Below are positions 47,839 to 57,337 of a DNA stretch of 64,000 nucleotides, piece after piece; positions within the stretch are counted from its first letter, which is position 1; each line of letters opens with the position of its first letter. The stretch spans positions 2,294,001 to 2,358,000 of the forward strand of contig NC_008228.1 of the NCBI RefSeq assembly GCF_000014225.1. Reading direction: 5' to 3'. A model generated the notes under the pieces. It was not told where the DNA came from and ran no database searches. It was given only the letters and a program-made list of their open reading frames with translations. Both the position numbers and the translations under genes were made by a program. Source of the stretch: Paraglaciecola sp. T6c (lineage in GTDB: Bacteria > Pseudomonadota > Gammaproteobacteria > Enterobacterales > Alteromonadaceae).

Positions 47839-49677
47839 ATGATAAGCCATGATGCAATAGTCAGCGATCCCGAGTCGTTAAATAACGGTATAAAGCCGTC
47901 GGTTTTGACCTTTTCTGGCAGCGACAGCGCAGGGCTAGCCGGCATGCAAATGGATGTAAAAGTCCAGCATGCATTAGCTGTACACTGCACCAGCGTGTTA
48001 ACAGCCGTGACAGCACAAAATAACCAACAGGTTTTTGCGGTTAACGCTGTCGATAGCGCTATGTTTCGCGCACAAATTGAGGCCGTATCGGTATTTCGTC
48101 CTAAGGCAATTAAAACAGGATTCGTTGCCAGCGAAGCACAAGCGCAACAAATCATTGCGGTTCGTCAGAGGCTAAAAATCCCGTTAATTTGTGACCCCGT
48201 TGGCGCCGCAACAAGTGGCGCTGAATTACACGGTAAGCGAAACACCGACAGCCATAGAAATATAAATAGGCTGCTACTTGCTCACTGTAGTTTGCTCACC
48301 CCTAACATTCCTGAGGCACAATCGCTTGTTGGGTTTGATATCGAAACTGCCAAGGATTTAAGAAGGGCTGCTAGAGCTTTGGTTGAAATTGGGGCTCAGG
48401 CGGTGCTAATCAAAGGCGGGCACTGGCAGTATGCTGATCATATGGGTCTAGATTTTTTTTACAGCCCAGAAGAGCAGTTTTGGCTGCAAAATGAACCGGT
48501 AGACACACCTCATACACGCGGCACCGGCTGCGCACTCGCCTCAGCAATAGCCAGCGCTATCGCCCTAGGTTACTGCTTAAAAGACGCTATTGTCATAGGG
48601 AAAATGGCCATTACCCAGGGCCTACACAATGCGAAAGGCCTACTCGCCAAAAGCGTGCGTTATCAAGACGTGCGTTATCAAGACACCCATGATAAACAAC
48701 GTTATCAAGACACCCATGATAAGCAGATTAAGGAACTCGCTTCTTTCGACACGCCTGAGTTAACAAGTGAGCAGAGTCTTCGACAGCAACAGAGCCAGCT
48801 GAATTATCAAGACACCCATGATAAGCAGATTAAGGAACTCGCTTCTTTCGACACGCCTGAGTTAACAAGTGAGCAGAGTCTCCGACAGCAACAGAGCCAG
48901 CTGAATTATCAAGACACCCATAACAAAGGTGGCGTCGAAATCCTTTGTTTTCCTGCCACTCAGCGCAGTTTACCCGGTCTGTATATTGAGTCCCTGATGG
49001 CGACGAGCGAACTTAGCTCTCTCGTATTACAGAAACAAGAGAACCCATTTCCAGGTATTGGCGACGAATCACTGGGCTTATATCCCGTTGTTGATCGCGC
49101 ACACTGGCTGGATACCTTGTTGCCACTTGGGGTGACTACCATTCAACTTAGAATAAAAGATTTAACTGGGCAGTCACTTGAAGAGGAAATCAAACGCGCG
49201 GTTGAAATAGCAACGCGCTTCCAGTGTCGTTTGTTTATCAATGATTATTGGCAACTGGCTATTAAGCACGGGGCCTACGGCGTGCACTTAGGCCAAGAAG
49301 ATTTAGTCGCTGCCGCTCAAAATGAGTCGAACCCAATTAAGCAATTGTTAGAAGCGGGAATGCGTTTAGGCATTAGTACCCATTGTCATTATGAAGTTGC
49401 ACGCGCCCATGCGCTGAAACCTTCTTATATTGCATATGGTCCGGTTTTCGCCACACAAAGCAAAGACATGCCGTGGGTCCCGCAAGGGTTAGCAGGGTTA
49501 GCGTACTGGCAAAAATTATTAGATTACCCTGTGGTTGCCATTGGGGGGATTGATCATGAGCGAGCAAACGCGATCCACGGGCTTGGTGTATCGGGTATTG
49601 CTATGATTAGCTATATTACTCAAGCCGAGAACCCTATTAAAGTGACAAAATCGTTATTGAGAGCGCTGGCATTATGA
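47839..49677 (+). CDS. thiDE: Fused ThiD-ThiE (HMP-P kinase / thiamin-phosphate synthase)
   Basis: 612 residues. Residues about 15-270 are a ThiD-type kinase (LTFSGSDSAGLAGMQMDVK, LLTPNIPEAQSL, VLIKGGHW, TRGTGCALASAIA). Residues about 413-605 are ThiE (LYPVVDRAHWLDTLLPLGVT, IQLRIKDL, INDYWQLAIKHGAYGVHLGQ, AYGPVFATQSK, VAIGGI). It phosphorylates HMP-P and joins it to thiazole phosphate. The two domains are separated by a low-complexity linker (about 274-362) made of repeated YQDTHDKQ units, including two near-identical 102-bp copies in frame. It starts 2 bp after thiG and overlaps thiF by 4 bp. Confidence 0.93.
   Translation: MISHDAIVSDPESLNNGIKPSVLTFSGSDSAGLAGMQMDVKVQHALAVHCTSVLTAVTAQNNQQVFAVNAVDSAMFRAQIEAVSVFRPKAIKTGFVASEAQAQQIIAVRQRLKIPLICDPVGAATSGAELHGKRNTDSHRNINRLLLAHCSLLTPNIPEAQSLVGFDIETAKDLRRAARALVEIGAQAVLIKGGHWQYADHMGLDFFYSPEEQFWLQNEPVDTPHTRGTGCALASAIASAIALGYCLKDAIVIGKMAITQGLHNAKGLLAKSVRYQDVRYQDTHDKQRYQDTHDKQIKELASFDTPELTSEQSLRQQQSQLNYQDTHDKQIKELASFDTPELTSEQSLRQQQSQLNYQDTHNKGGVEILCFPATQRSLPGLYIESLMATSELSSLVLQKQENPFPGIGDESLGLYPVVDRAHWLDTLLPLGVTTIQLRIKDLTGQSLEEEIKRAVEIATRFQCRLFINDYWQLAIKHGAYGVHLGQEDLVAAAQNESNPIKQLLEAGMRLGISTHCHYEVARAHALKPSYIAYGPVFATQSKDMPWVPQGLAGLAYWQKLLDYPVVAIGGIDHERANAIHGLGVSGIAMISYITQAENPIKVTKSLLRALAL
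48661..48925 (+). repeat. In-frame 102-bp tandem repeat in thiDE linker
   Basis: Copy 1 48703-48804, copy 2 48805-48906, then a partial third (48907-48925) that diverges. The two full copies differ by a single silent base (CTT/CTC). Shorter YQDV and YQDTHDKQ units precede them from 48661. Each copy is 34 codons, so the frame is kept. Confidence 0.95.
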
Positions 49678-50897
49678 GCTTGTTTAGCGCGGGTGAGTGG
49701 CAGCAATACCAACGCCATATACAATTAGATGCGGTGGGGGTTGATGGGCAATTTCGCCTTAAAAATGCCAAAGTGCTGGTTGTTGGTGCTGGCGGACTAG
49801 GGTGCCCCGTGGCGATGTACTTAGGTGCTGCAGGGGTCGGGAATATCACCATCATTGACGGTGACAGCATTTCTCAAACGAATTTGCATCGCCAAGTTTT
49901 GTTTGCCTACACAGACGTGGGTAAACCTAAAGCGCATGTTGCTGCAATCCGTATTCGTGAGAATAACCCTTTTATCACTGTGGCAGCGCTGGATGAGCTG
50001 CTTAGCGAGTCGAATATTGATATCTTGGTAGCGCAAGCAGATATTGTGCTTGATTGTACCGACAACTTTGCGACACGCTTACAGATCAACGATACCTGCC
50101 GAGCGCATGATAAACCTTGGGTTTATGCCAGTGTACTTGGGCTAGAAGGGCAAGTAGCCTTGTTCACACCTAGCTGCGCTTGCTTCAGGTGTATCTTTCC
50201 CGATATCCCGGCTGACGTCGCGGATTGCAATTCAGCGGGTGTATTGGGTAGCGTGGTCGGTGCAGTGGGTCTGCTGCAAGCCAATACCTGCTTGGGCTAT
50301 CTTTTAGATTTACAAGATGAAAGCCAGGGCAAGTTACATTTCTTTTCAGGTATCAGTAATCAGGTTCGCAGTATTGCATTGCAGCAGAATAAGCTGTGTA
50401 CTTGCGCGAGTCCGTCACAGGTACTACGTTGCCAACCTCTTAAAACTGCTGACCCGATTGAATCTAAAGAGCTTGGGCAAGAACCTGGGCTACACATCAC
50501 TGATGACATTCAGTCGCAAATTCGGTCGCAAATTGAACTGAGCCCCGAGCAATTTGTTAAACAGCTCGGGCGTTTAGAGGGCGCTCCTGAAAGTTGCCTT
50601 AACAGTGCCCGTAAAAGTAAAGTGATAGACATCGGTTTAATTGATGTGCGAAGCGCAGACGAGCATCGAGGCTTTAATATTGGTGGCCAATGCCTGCCCT
50701 TGAGTGATGACTTTGCTGATCGGGTTGGCACAAAACTCTCACATAAAACCCAGCCTATTTTACTCTATTGCCAGTCAGGCAAACGTAGCTACAAAGCGGC
50801 CTTACGTCTTCGAGCGAAGGGGTATGGGCGGGTGTATAGCTTAAAGGGCGGTTTAGGCGAGTTACTTAGTCACTCTCAATTCGTGAAATGGTTTTAA
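49674..50897 (+). CDS. thiF: ThiF/MoeB-type adenylyltransferase with C-terminal rhodanese domain
   Basis: Adenylates the ThiS C-terminus and may also deliver sulfur. 407 residues. E1-like domain: VLVVGAGGLGCPVAMYLGAA near 31, DGDSISQTNLHRQ near 61, DCTDNFATRLQIND near 125, and Cys pairs CFRC and CTCA for zinc. A rhodanese domain follows from about residue 320 (IDVRSADEHRGFNIGG) with active-site Cys in LLYCQSGKRSYKA. A central spacer (about 265-310) is of low similarity. Last gene of the thi operon. The ATG overlaps the thiDE stop. Confidence 0.93.
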   Translation: MSLFSAGEWQQYQRHIQLDAVGVDGQFRLKNAKVLVVGAGGLGCPVAMYLGAAGVGNITIIDGDSISQTNLHRQVLFAYTDVGKPKAHVAAIRIRENNPFITVAALDELLSESNIDILVAQADIVLDCTDNFATRLQINDTCRAHDKPWVYASVLGLEGQVALFTPSCACFRCIFPDIPADVADCNSAGVLGSVVGAVGLLQANTCLGYLLDLQDESQGKLHFFSGISNQVRSIALQQNKLCTCASPSQVLRCQPLKTADPIESKELGQEPGLHITDDIQSQIRSQIELSPEQFVKQLGRLEGAPESCLNSARKSKVIDIGLIDVRSADEHRGFNIGGQCLPLSDDFADRVGTKLSHKTQPILLYCQSGKRSYKAALRLRAKGYGRVYSLKGGLGELLSHSQFVKWF

Positions 50898-51054
50898 ATG
50901 TTGTTCAGTTTGAAGCAGTGACAGTATTGCATGACACTTGCAGTCAGCATTTTTGGCTTAGCAACTTGGCACTCAATCTCTTTACCGCCTTGCTAAATAA
51001 GGACACAGCGACAAAACTCATGACTCACCCACATCAGCAAAAAGAGGATACACA

Positions 51055-51432
51055 ATGAGCAATCCAGTAGGATGGTTTGAGATATATGTAGATGACATGC
51101 CACGAGCACAAGCATTTTATCAAACGGTATTAGCGGTTGAACTGGAATCGTTAAGCGATCCTACAGACGGCAATGCGCAGATGTTAGTGTTTCCGTCAGA
51201 CATGGAGAATTACGGTGCCTCTGGGGCGTTGGTGAAAATGGACGGCTTTAGCGCTGGCGGTAACGGCACGCTTGTGTATTTTGCGTGTGAAGACTGCGCC
51301 ATCCAAGAGAGCCGAGTCGAGGCTGCAGGTGGCAAGGTTGAACGGGCAAAAATGTCGTTAGGGGAACATGGGTTCTGCGCCTTAGTAACCGACACCGAAG
51401 GCAATATGTTTGGCCTGCATTCTCAGCAGTAA
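51055..51432 (+). CDS. VOC-family (glyoxalase/bleomycin-resistance-like) protein
   Basis: 125 residues of the vicinal-oxygen-chelate fold: VGWFEIYVDDMPRAQAFYQT at the start and the second beta-alpha-beta half ending FCALVTDTEGNMFGLHSQQ. The final Glu of the metal site reads EGNMFGLHS. Members range from dioxygenases to isomerases, and many small ones have no known substrate. AGAGGATACACA precedes the ATG. Monocistronic. Confidence 0.85.
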   Translation: MSNPVGWFEIYVDDMPRAQAFYQTVLAVELESLSDPTDGNAQMLVFPSDMENYGASGALVKMDGFSAGGNGTLVYFACEDCAIQESRVEAAGGKVERAKMSLGEHGFCALVTDTEGNMFGLHSQQ

Positions 51433-52101
51433 CGCTCAACAGCAACTCGTTTTTACCGGCGCATGCTAAAGGCTGCGCTTTTTCATTGGCTTATAATGCT
51501 CTTGTACGCTTTTCTAGTGCTTAACGTTTAATACACGCCCTTGGTCGTACACTTTGCATTCCGCTTGGGTCTCAACTCAGCAAAGCTACCTCCGATACAG
51601 ACAGTTCTTAGTATGTGTTTGGCAAGAAAGGGGCGATAGTAGCAACGCCAGCTAAACGAGCGCATCATCCATGCTTGAATTTTGCGCATACTCTCTCTAT
51701 CAATAGCAGCCTCTTTGTTCGCATTCTCGCAATACTTTTTGTGCTCAACGCCCTGTTGCTGTGTGCCTTAAACATTTGCAATAAATTTTCGTTGGCACTG
51801 CTTTCGCTGGCACCGCACTCCTTTACACGAGATTGGGTAAGGCTCTTAAAATGGTATTGGTTGTTTTACGTAACGTTGAAGGCGAGAGCTAATTCTTGTT
51901 GGCCTATGAACGCATAAGGCTAACATTGAAAATTGTACAAGATTAGGTAGCAGAACAAATCTAGTCAGTGTGGATAGTTAACATAAACTTTTCATGCCCT
52001 AATAGCTTCTTGATTTTAACGTCAATTAAAACATTGGGTTACGTAATTTTTGCCGTATCGTTTCAAAAGTGTACTGTTAAAATTATGTTGTATATTTTTA
52101 C
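51433..52101. other. Intergenic region before TonB receptor 1
   Basis: About 670 bases. A 100-codon reading at 51615-51917 has a hydrophobic stretch (FVRILAILFVLNALLLCAL) but no recognised family and was not called. AT content rises towards the receptor gene. Confidence 0.4.
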
Positions 52102-52115
52102 TGAATACGTATGCA
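52102..52115. promoter_or_regulatory. Candidate LacI-type operator box 1
   Basis: TGAATACGTATGCA with palindromic core ATACGTAT, 127 bp before the TonB receptor start. The identical 14-mer occurs upstream of the second receptor at 57174. Confidence 0.65.
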
Positions 52116-52242
52116 AGACATTGAGCATTCACCATGTGTAACTGTAATATCGCGGCAACTAGAACAAAGCTGTAACATTTGACTACAAGTTGTTAACCGA
52201 TACCTAGGTTTCCATTTGAGTCTCGAACCGGGATACACACAC

Positions 52243-55158
52243 ATGAAAAATTTTAAACCTAATTTAATCAAGGCCGCGCTAATCACTAGCGGTTTTGCGT
52301 TTGGTATAACACCCACAGCATTTGCTCAAGAAGCAGCTGCAGATGCCCCAGGGAATGACACAGAAGTTATTCAAGTTACGGGTATTCGCGGGTCTCTTAT
52401 CCGTGCCCAAGCAGTAAAAATGGAAAACACCTCGATTGTTGAAGCCATTTCAGCTGAGGATATTGGTAAATTACCAGACTCGTCTATCGCTGAGTCGTTA
52501 GCGCGTTTGCCTGGTATGTCAGGTGAAAGGGTAGGCGGTCGTACTTCAGGTATCTCTGTTCGTGGATTTAAAGAAGACTTTACTGGTACCTCACTTAATG
52601 GTCGCGAGTTAATCGGCATTGGTGATAACCGAGGTGTAGAATACGATTTATACCCTTCAGAAATCATGACCGGAGCCACAATTTATAAGACCGCAGAGGC
52701 CGGCCTTATGGTGCAAGGCATTGGGGGTACGGTTGATTTACAAACTGTTCGCCCATTACAGGCTCAAGAAACCTTAACCATTAATGGTAACTATGAATTA
52801 TCGGGTCGAGACTCTGACAACCCCGAGTTTGACAACACTGGCCATCGCTTATCTTTGTCATTTGTTGAAAAGTTTGCCGACGACACCATTGGCTTGGCCG
52901 TTGCACTCGCCAGCACAGAATCGCCAAACAACCAGCGTAAATATGGTGTGTGGGGATATAACACCAATGATGAAGGTCAAGTAACGCCATCTGGCCTAGA
53001 TAGCCAAGCTATCAGCACCGTTCTTGAGCGAGACACTATCTCTGCTGTGTTGCAATTCCAGCCGACAGAAAACCTAGACATAGTGATTGATGCACTTGAT
53101 ATAAGCTACTCAGATTCTGGTGTTATTCGCGGCTTTATTGAACCTTTCTCTGCTGGCAGTATTTCAGGCACAGGTACCGAGACTACAGGTACTCAAGTTG
53201 GTGTTAACCCGGTCCTACGAACTGATCCATCTCAGAAGGACGGTGATTTACAGGTATTTGGTTTAAATGTTCAATACCATTTGAATGACAGTTGGTCAGT
53301 AGAAGTTGACGTAGCGAATAGTGAGTCTACGAAGCGTGATTTGCGCGGAGAGTCATACGCAGGCTTAGCGCGCTCTGGCGCACTAGATTCTTCAGGGTTA
53401 GGCACGCGTGATTTTGTGATGAGTCAAGATGGGATCACCTTTACTGACTCTTCTGGTTTAGATGCATTCTCTGATCCAAGTGCTTTGCAACTGACAGGCC
53501 CACAAGAGTGGGGTGGTGGTTTAGCTAATTTAGCGGATCAGTTTACTAGCACTGAATTAACCGCCAATGGAGCTCCTTATAGTTACTTGAATGCCCAGGA
53601 CGGGTTTTTGAATTATGCTGATTTCAGCGAAGAGTTGACCACCTATAAGTTTGAAGTGGTGGGATTGTTGGATGGTGATATCTTTACTCAAGTAACAGCG
53701 GGTGTTAATTACAGTGACAGATATAAAGACAAAGAAAATAAAGGTTTCTTTGCTACATCGTCATCATACCCAGCCTCTACTGCTATTCCTCAAGCGTATT
53801 TATACAATGGTTTAGCCGATTTAACCTGGGCGGGCATGGGATATGTTGTTGCATATGATGGTTTTGCACCATACAACGATGGCGAATATACCTTAAATGA
53901 TGCGGGCTTATTAGAGCCGGATCGTTTAGGCGATACCTATGTAGTAGAAGAAGAAGTCACCACTTTGTATGCAAAAGTCGATTTCAATACTGAACTGGGT
54001 GATTTTCCTGTTATGGGTAACATCGGTGTTCAGTATGTACAAACAGATCAATCCTCTTCTGGTTTTACAGGTGTGGTTGGGTCAAATTTTGCCGTGTGTG
54101 ATGCAAATAACGATCAGCAAATAGATGACGACTGCCGAACATCTGTTAGCTCAGACTATAGCCATGTTTTGCCAAGTCTGAACGTCAGTGTAGAAGTGGC
54201 AGACAACAAGTTTGTGCGTTTCGCTGCGAATAAGACGATCAGCCGTGCACGAATTGACCAAATGAAGGCCTCTGGTTTTGTGAAGTTCGACCAAAACATC
54301 GATTTGTTGTCTATACCGAACACGCAAGCTGCAGTGGACGAATATGGCTCACCTTGGTCTAAATTTGCCGGTAATCCATTGCTGAAACCGTTGGAAGCGA
54401 ATAATTTTGACTTGTCATTTGAAAACTATTTTGAAGATGAAGGCTATGTTTCAGCCGCGGTCTTCTATAAAGATTTAGTCAATTGGACAAGAGACGGCGA
54501 CCTAGACATCAATTTCAGAAATGATGTAACCAATGACGGTGCCGATTACTTCATCCCAGGGTTCCACGACCGCGTCGCTGTTGAAGATGGTCTCTACGGG
54601 CCAGCAAACACGCCTTATTCAGCAGGAGATGTCATTACACCCCCTGACTTTGGCACCTTTTCCTACTTTGAAGATGGCTTAACGGGTGATGTTAAAGGGC
54701 TAGAGCTAACAGCGAACGTGCCATTAAATATGCTTGCTGACGCACTTGAAGGCTTTGGTATTGCTGCTTCAGCTACGTTAATTGATGCGGAGCTAGAGGA
54801 CGGTACTGCCATTCCAGGGCAATCGGATCGCACTTATTCATTGACCGCTTATTACGCAATGGGTGGCTTTGAGATTCGCCTTGCTGGCACCGACCGTTCT
54901 GAATTCAGCACATATCAACGTGGTGGCTCGAACAAGGTTGAAACGGCAACACGTAACGGCGTTACCTTGTTAGATGCACAAATTAGTTACGACTTTGAAG
55001 ATTCAGACATTGATTATTTGCAAGGTTTACGCGTTTCGTTACAAGGAACGAATTTGACCGACGTCGATGAGGAGACGCTGGACAGCGATGGTATCGTCAC
55101 AACTCGTCGTCAATTTGGCCCTTCATATATGATGAACTTTAATTATTCGTTTTACTAA
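52243..55158 (+). CDS. TonB-dependent outer-membrane receptor (TonB-Xanth-Caul type) 1
   Basis: Energised outer-membrane transporter, probably for oligosaccharides. 971 residues from the ATG at 52243. The in-frame TTG at 52216 was rejected because the signal peptide MKNFKPNLIKAALITSGFAF (to about residue 29) begins at the ATG. The TonB-box-like TEVIQVTGIRGSL lies near 41, the plug domain carries IGKLPDSSIAESLARLPGMS and ISVRGF, and the barrel ends in an aromatic Tyr (NFNYSFY). This layout is the large Xanthomonas/Caulobacter glycan-receptor group. Followed by a strong terminator. Confidence 0.93.
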   Translation: MKNFKPNLIKAALITSGFAFGITPTAFAQEAAADAPGNDTEVIQVTGIRGSLIRAQAVKMENTSIVEAISAEDIGKLPDSSIAESLARLPGMSGERVGGRTSGISVRGFKEDFTGTSLNGRELIGIGDNRGVEYDLYPSEIMTGATIYKTAEAGLMVQGIGGTVDLQTVRPLQAQETLTINGNYELSGRDSDNPEFDNTGHRLSLSFVEKFADDTIGLAVALASTESPNNQRKYGVWGYNTNDEGQVTPSGLDSQAISTVLERDTISAVLQFQPTENLDIVIDALDISYSDSGVIRGFIEPFSAGSISGTGTETTGTQVGVNPVLRTDPSQKDGDLQVFGLNVQYHLNDSWSVEVDVANSESTKRDLRGESYAGLARSGALDSSGLGTRDFVMSQDGITFTDSSGLDAFSDPSALQLTGPQEWGGGLANLADQFTSTELTANGAPYSYLNAQDGFLNYADFSEELTTYKFEVVGLLDGDIFTQVTAGVNYSDRYKDKENKGFFATSSSYPASTAIPQAYLYNGLADLTWAGMGYVVAYDGFAPYNDGEYTLNDAGLLEPDRLGDTYVVEEEVTTLYAKVDFNTELGDFPVMGNIGVQYVQTDQSSSGFTGVVGSNFAVCDANNDQQIDDDCRTSVSSDYSHVLPSLNVSVEVADNKFVRFAANKTISRARIDQMKASGFVKFDQNIDLLSIPNTQAAVDEYGSPWSKFAGNPLLKPLEANNFDLSFENYFEDEGYVSAAVFYKDLVNWTRDGDLDINFRNDVTNDGADYFIPGFHDRVAVEDGLYGPANTPYSAGDVITPPDFGTFSYFEDGLTGDVKGLELTANVPLNMLADALEGFGIAASATLIDAELEDGTAIPGQSDRTYSLTAYYAMGGFEIRLAGTDRSEFSTYQRGGSNKVETATRNGVTLLDAQISYDFEDSDIDYLQGLRVSLQGTNLTDVDEETLDSDGIVTTRRQFGPSYMMNFNYSFY

Positions 55159-55180
55159 CCTCTATTGAGTTTATAAGTGC

Positions 55181-55215
55181 AAGGCCCCTTAGCGACACCG
55201 CTAAAGGGCCTTTTT
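55181..55215 (+). terminator. Rho-independent terminator after receptor 1
   Basis: AAGGCCCcTTAGCG, loop ACAC, CGCTAAaGGGCCTT then TTT: a 14-pair stem with one mismatch and a T tract. Confidence 0.92.
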
Positions 55216-55217
55216 GG

Positions 55218-55251
55218 TTTTTGCGACGTTCAACTTTTTGCGACGTTCAAC
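55218..55251. repeat. 17-bp perfect tandem duplication
   Basis: TTTTTGCGACGTTCAAC occurs twice head to tail (55218-55234 and 55235-55251), right after the terminator. Confidence 0.9.
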
Positions 55252-55352
55252 AAGGTAAAGAATGTAGGTATGATGTAATTCATGATCAGTGACTTATGTG
55301 TGAGTCAGGTCTTAGGTTACAAATTCCCTGTTTTAATTTAGTAAGGCGTAGT

Positions 55353-56849
55353 ATGTCTCAACCATTTAATATTGTTATCCTTGGCGGCGGCTCAGCAGGT
55401 TGGATGGCGGCTAATTTATTTGCTCACAAGTGGGCTGACAAGTTGGTAGATAAGTCCTTAACAATAACCTTGGTTGAATCACCAGATATCGGTATTGTCG
55501 GGGTTGGAGAGGGTTCAACCCCCACACTGAAACGTTTTTTTAGCATGCTTGGTATTGGGGATAGCGACTGGATGCCTCAGTGCAACGCCACGTACAAAAT
55601 GAATATCGCCTTTGAGAATTTCAGCCCTGCATCGGGTAACACGCGATACAGCCATCCCTTTATATCGCAAATAGACACCTTCACCCAACGGGCATTTATG
55701 GTGAACGCCCGCACTCGTCGCCTCGGGCTTGATACGCACACAAACCCTGGCGATTTTTTATTAAATGGCGTACTCGCTAAGCAGAACAAAGGCCCACACA
55801 CACCGGCTAATTTTCCGTTTAGTATAGAATACGGTTATCACTTTGATTCCCACTTGTTAGGTGCCTTTCTACAGCAACATGCTATCGGTCTAGGCGTGGA
55901 TCACGTTCAAGCAAATGTAGAAAGCATCAAGCAACATCCTAATGGTGATATCGCGGCGCTGCACTGTAAAGAAGGCATTGAGATAAGCGGTGATTTATTT
56001 GTAGATTGCAGCGGCTTTTCCAGCGTACTGATGCAAAAGACCTTAGGCGTCAAATTTAACAGTTACAAAGACAATCTATTTAACGACTCTGCGGTTGTGG
56101 TGCCAACGCCTATAAGCGAACATATTCCGGTTGAGACGACATCCACGGCCTTATCAGCAGGCTGGTGCTGGAAGATCCCCCTAACGAATCGATTCGGTAA
56201 CGGTTATGTCTATAGTTCCGATTTTGTCAGTAAACACGACGCTGAACGAGAGTTGAAGAACCATCTGCAACTAAATGAAAATACTGAATGTCGTCATTTA
56301 TCCATGAAGGTGGGGGCCTTGGAGAAACAATGGCACAACAACTGTTTAGGTATTGGGCTGTCAGCAGGCTTTATCGAGCCCCTTGAAGCAACCGCTTTAC
56401 ACCTTACGCAGATATCCATCGAGCAATTCATATTAGAATTCGAAGAGGGCGACTTTTCTAATCGTTTGCAAGGGCAGTTCAACGCCAAAATGCAATTTAG
56501 AACGGAGCGCACGCGGGATTATATTGTGGCGCACTACAAGCTCAATACCCGCAACGACAGTGAGTATTGGCGAGCGAACCGCAATAATATGCACCTGTCT
56601 GAATCACTGTTGCAGATATTGGACGTTTGGTATAAACGTGGGGATTTAGAAGCAGAGATCACGCGCCAAGACCTTTCTACGCACTTTAACGCCGTATCAT
56701 GGAATTGCTTGTTAGCAGGTTATGGCGCATTTCCGGCACTGGCCGCAAAACAGCCTGGCACAGGCGATTTGTACAAAGAACAAAACATCGAAACGTTCCT
56801 ACAAGGGTGCGCATTAAACTTCACCAGTCACGCTGGTCAGTTGTTTTAG
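55353..56849 (+). CDS. Tryptophan-halogenase-like flavoprotein of a TonB receptor locus
   Basis: 498 residues from the ATG at 55353 (TAAGGCGTAGT upstream). An upstream in-frame start at 55296 was not used because it lacks family similarity. FAD site IVILGGGSAGWMAANLFA (about 6-23), GVGEGSTPTLKRFF near 50 and the halogenase motif W-x-W-x-I-P as GWCWKIPL near 270 are intact. FIEPLEATALHLTQ near 350 is typical. Proteins of this type lie beside TonB receptors in glycan-utilisation loci of Alteromonadales, Xanthomonas and Caulobacter, where a halogenation role has not been shown. It sits between the two receptors. Confidence 0.88.
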   Translation: MSQPFNIVILGGGSAGWMAANLFAHKWADKLVDKSLTITLVESPDIGIVGVGEGSTPTLKRFFSMLGIGDSDWMPQCNATYKMNIAFENFSPASGNTRYSHPFISQIDTFTQRAFMVNARTRRLGLDTHTNPGDFLLNGVLAKQNKGPHTPANFPFSIEYGYHFDSHLLGAFLQQHAIGLGVDHVQANVESIKQHPNGDIAALHCKEGIEISGDLFVDCSGFSSVLMQKTLGVKFNSYKDNLFNDSAVVVPTPISEHIPVETTSTALSAGWCWKIPLTNRFGNGYVYSSDFVSKHDAERELKNHLQLNENTECRHLSMKVGALEKQWHNNCLGIGLSAGFIEPLEATALHLTQISIEQFILEFEEGDFSNRLQGQFNAKMQFRTERTRDYIVAHYKLNTRNDSEYWRANRNNMHLSESLLQILDVWYKRGDLEAEITRQDLSTHFNAVSWNCLLAGYGAFPALAAKQPGTGDLYKEQNIETFLQGCALNFTSHAGQLF

Positions 56850-57337
56850 GTTTTGCTCTCACCGCTTCGGTCTTTCAATCAAATACAGTCTTTGTTCATG
56901 CACGGCCGACAAGGACTGCCAATAACACCCATTTGATTTTAAAGGCTGTTTAAATTGCCCTTTGGCACATCGGCACCATATTTTTGTTTACAAAATATTG
57001 TGCTTGTAGCCGTTTTTCGGTCTTATCATTGCTCTCTTTGTTAAATACCCCTCTGTCGACTTTTGTAAATAAATAGCATCTAACGTTCGGGATATCGTAC
57101 CTATATTACAGAAAATGTACCGCTGACGTTTTATCCTCTTTCTACATCTAAATCTTTAATGTTAATAAATTGTTGAATACGTATGCAGTGCGTTGTGTTG
57201 CTTATTAACTCAGCGTTAACATCTTTGGCTGGGAACAACAAGGTGTACTTCGTTTCAAAAGTTAACACTTATCTTGCGTTGATAAATGACCAAGAAGGTG
57301 TGAAACGGACGTTCGCCATATGTAATGGGACACACGC
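56850..57337. other. Intergenic region before TonB receptor 2
   Basis: 488 bases, AT-rich, carrying the operator box at 57174-57187 and presumably the promoter of receptor 2. No gene recognised. Confidence 0.5.
57174..57187. promoter_or_regulatory. Candidate LacI-type operator box 2
   Basis: TGAATACGTATGCA, identical to the box at 52102-52115, 150 bp before the start of receptor 2. Confidence 0.65.

Noticed and set aside
51615-51917. 100-codon frame with a hydrophobic stretch before TonB receptor 1
   Set aside because: No Shine-Dalgarno, no recognised family, and one hydrophobic stretch alone is weak evidence in AT-rich DNA.
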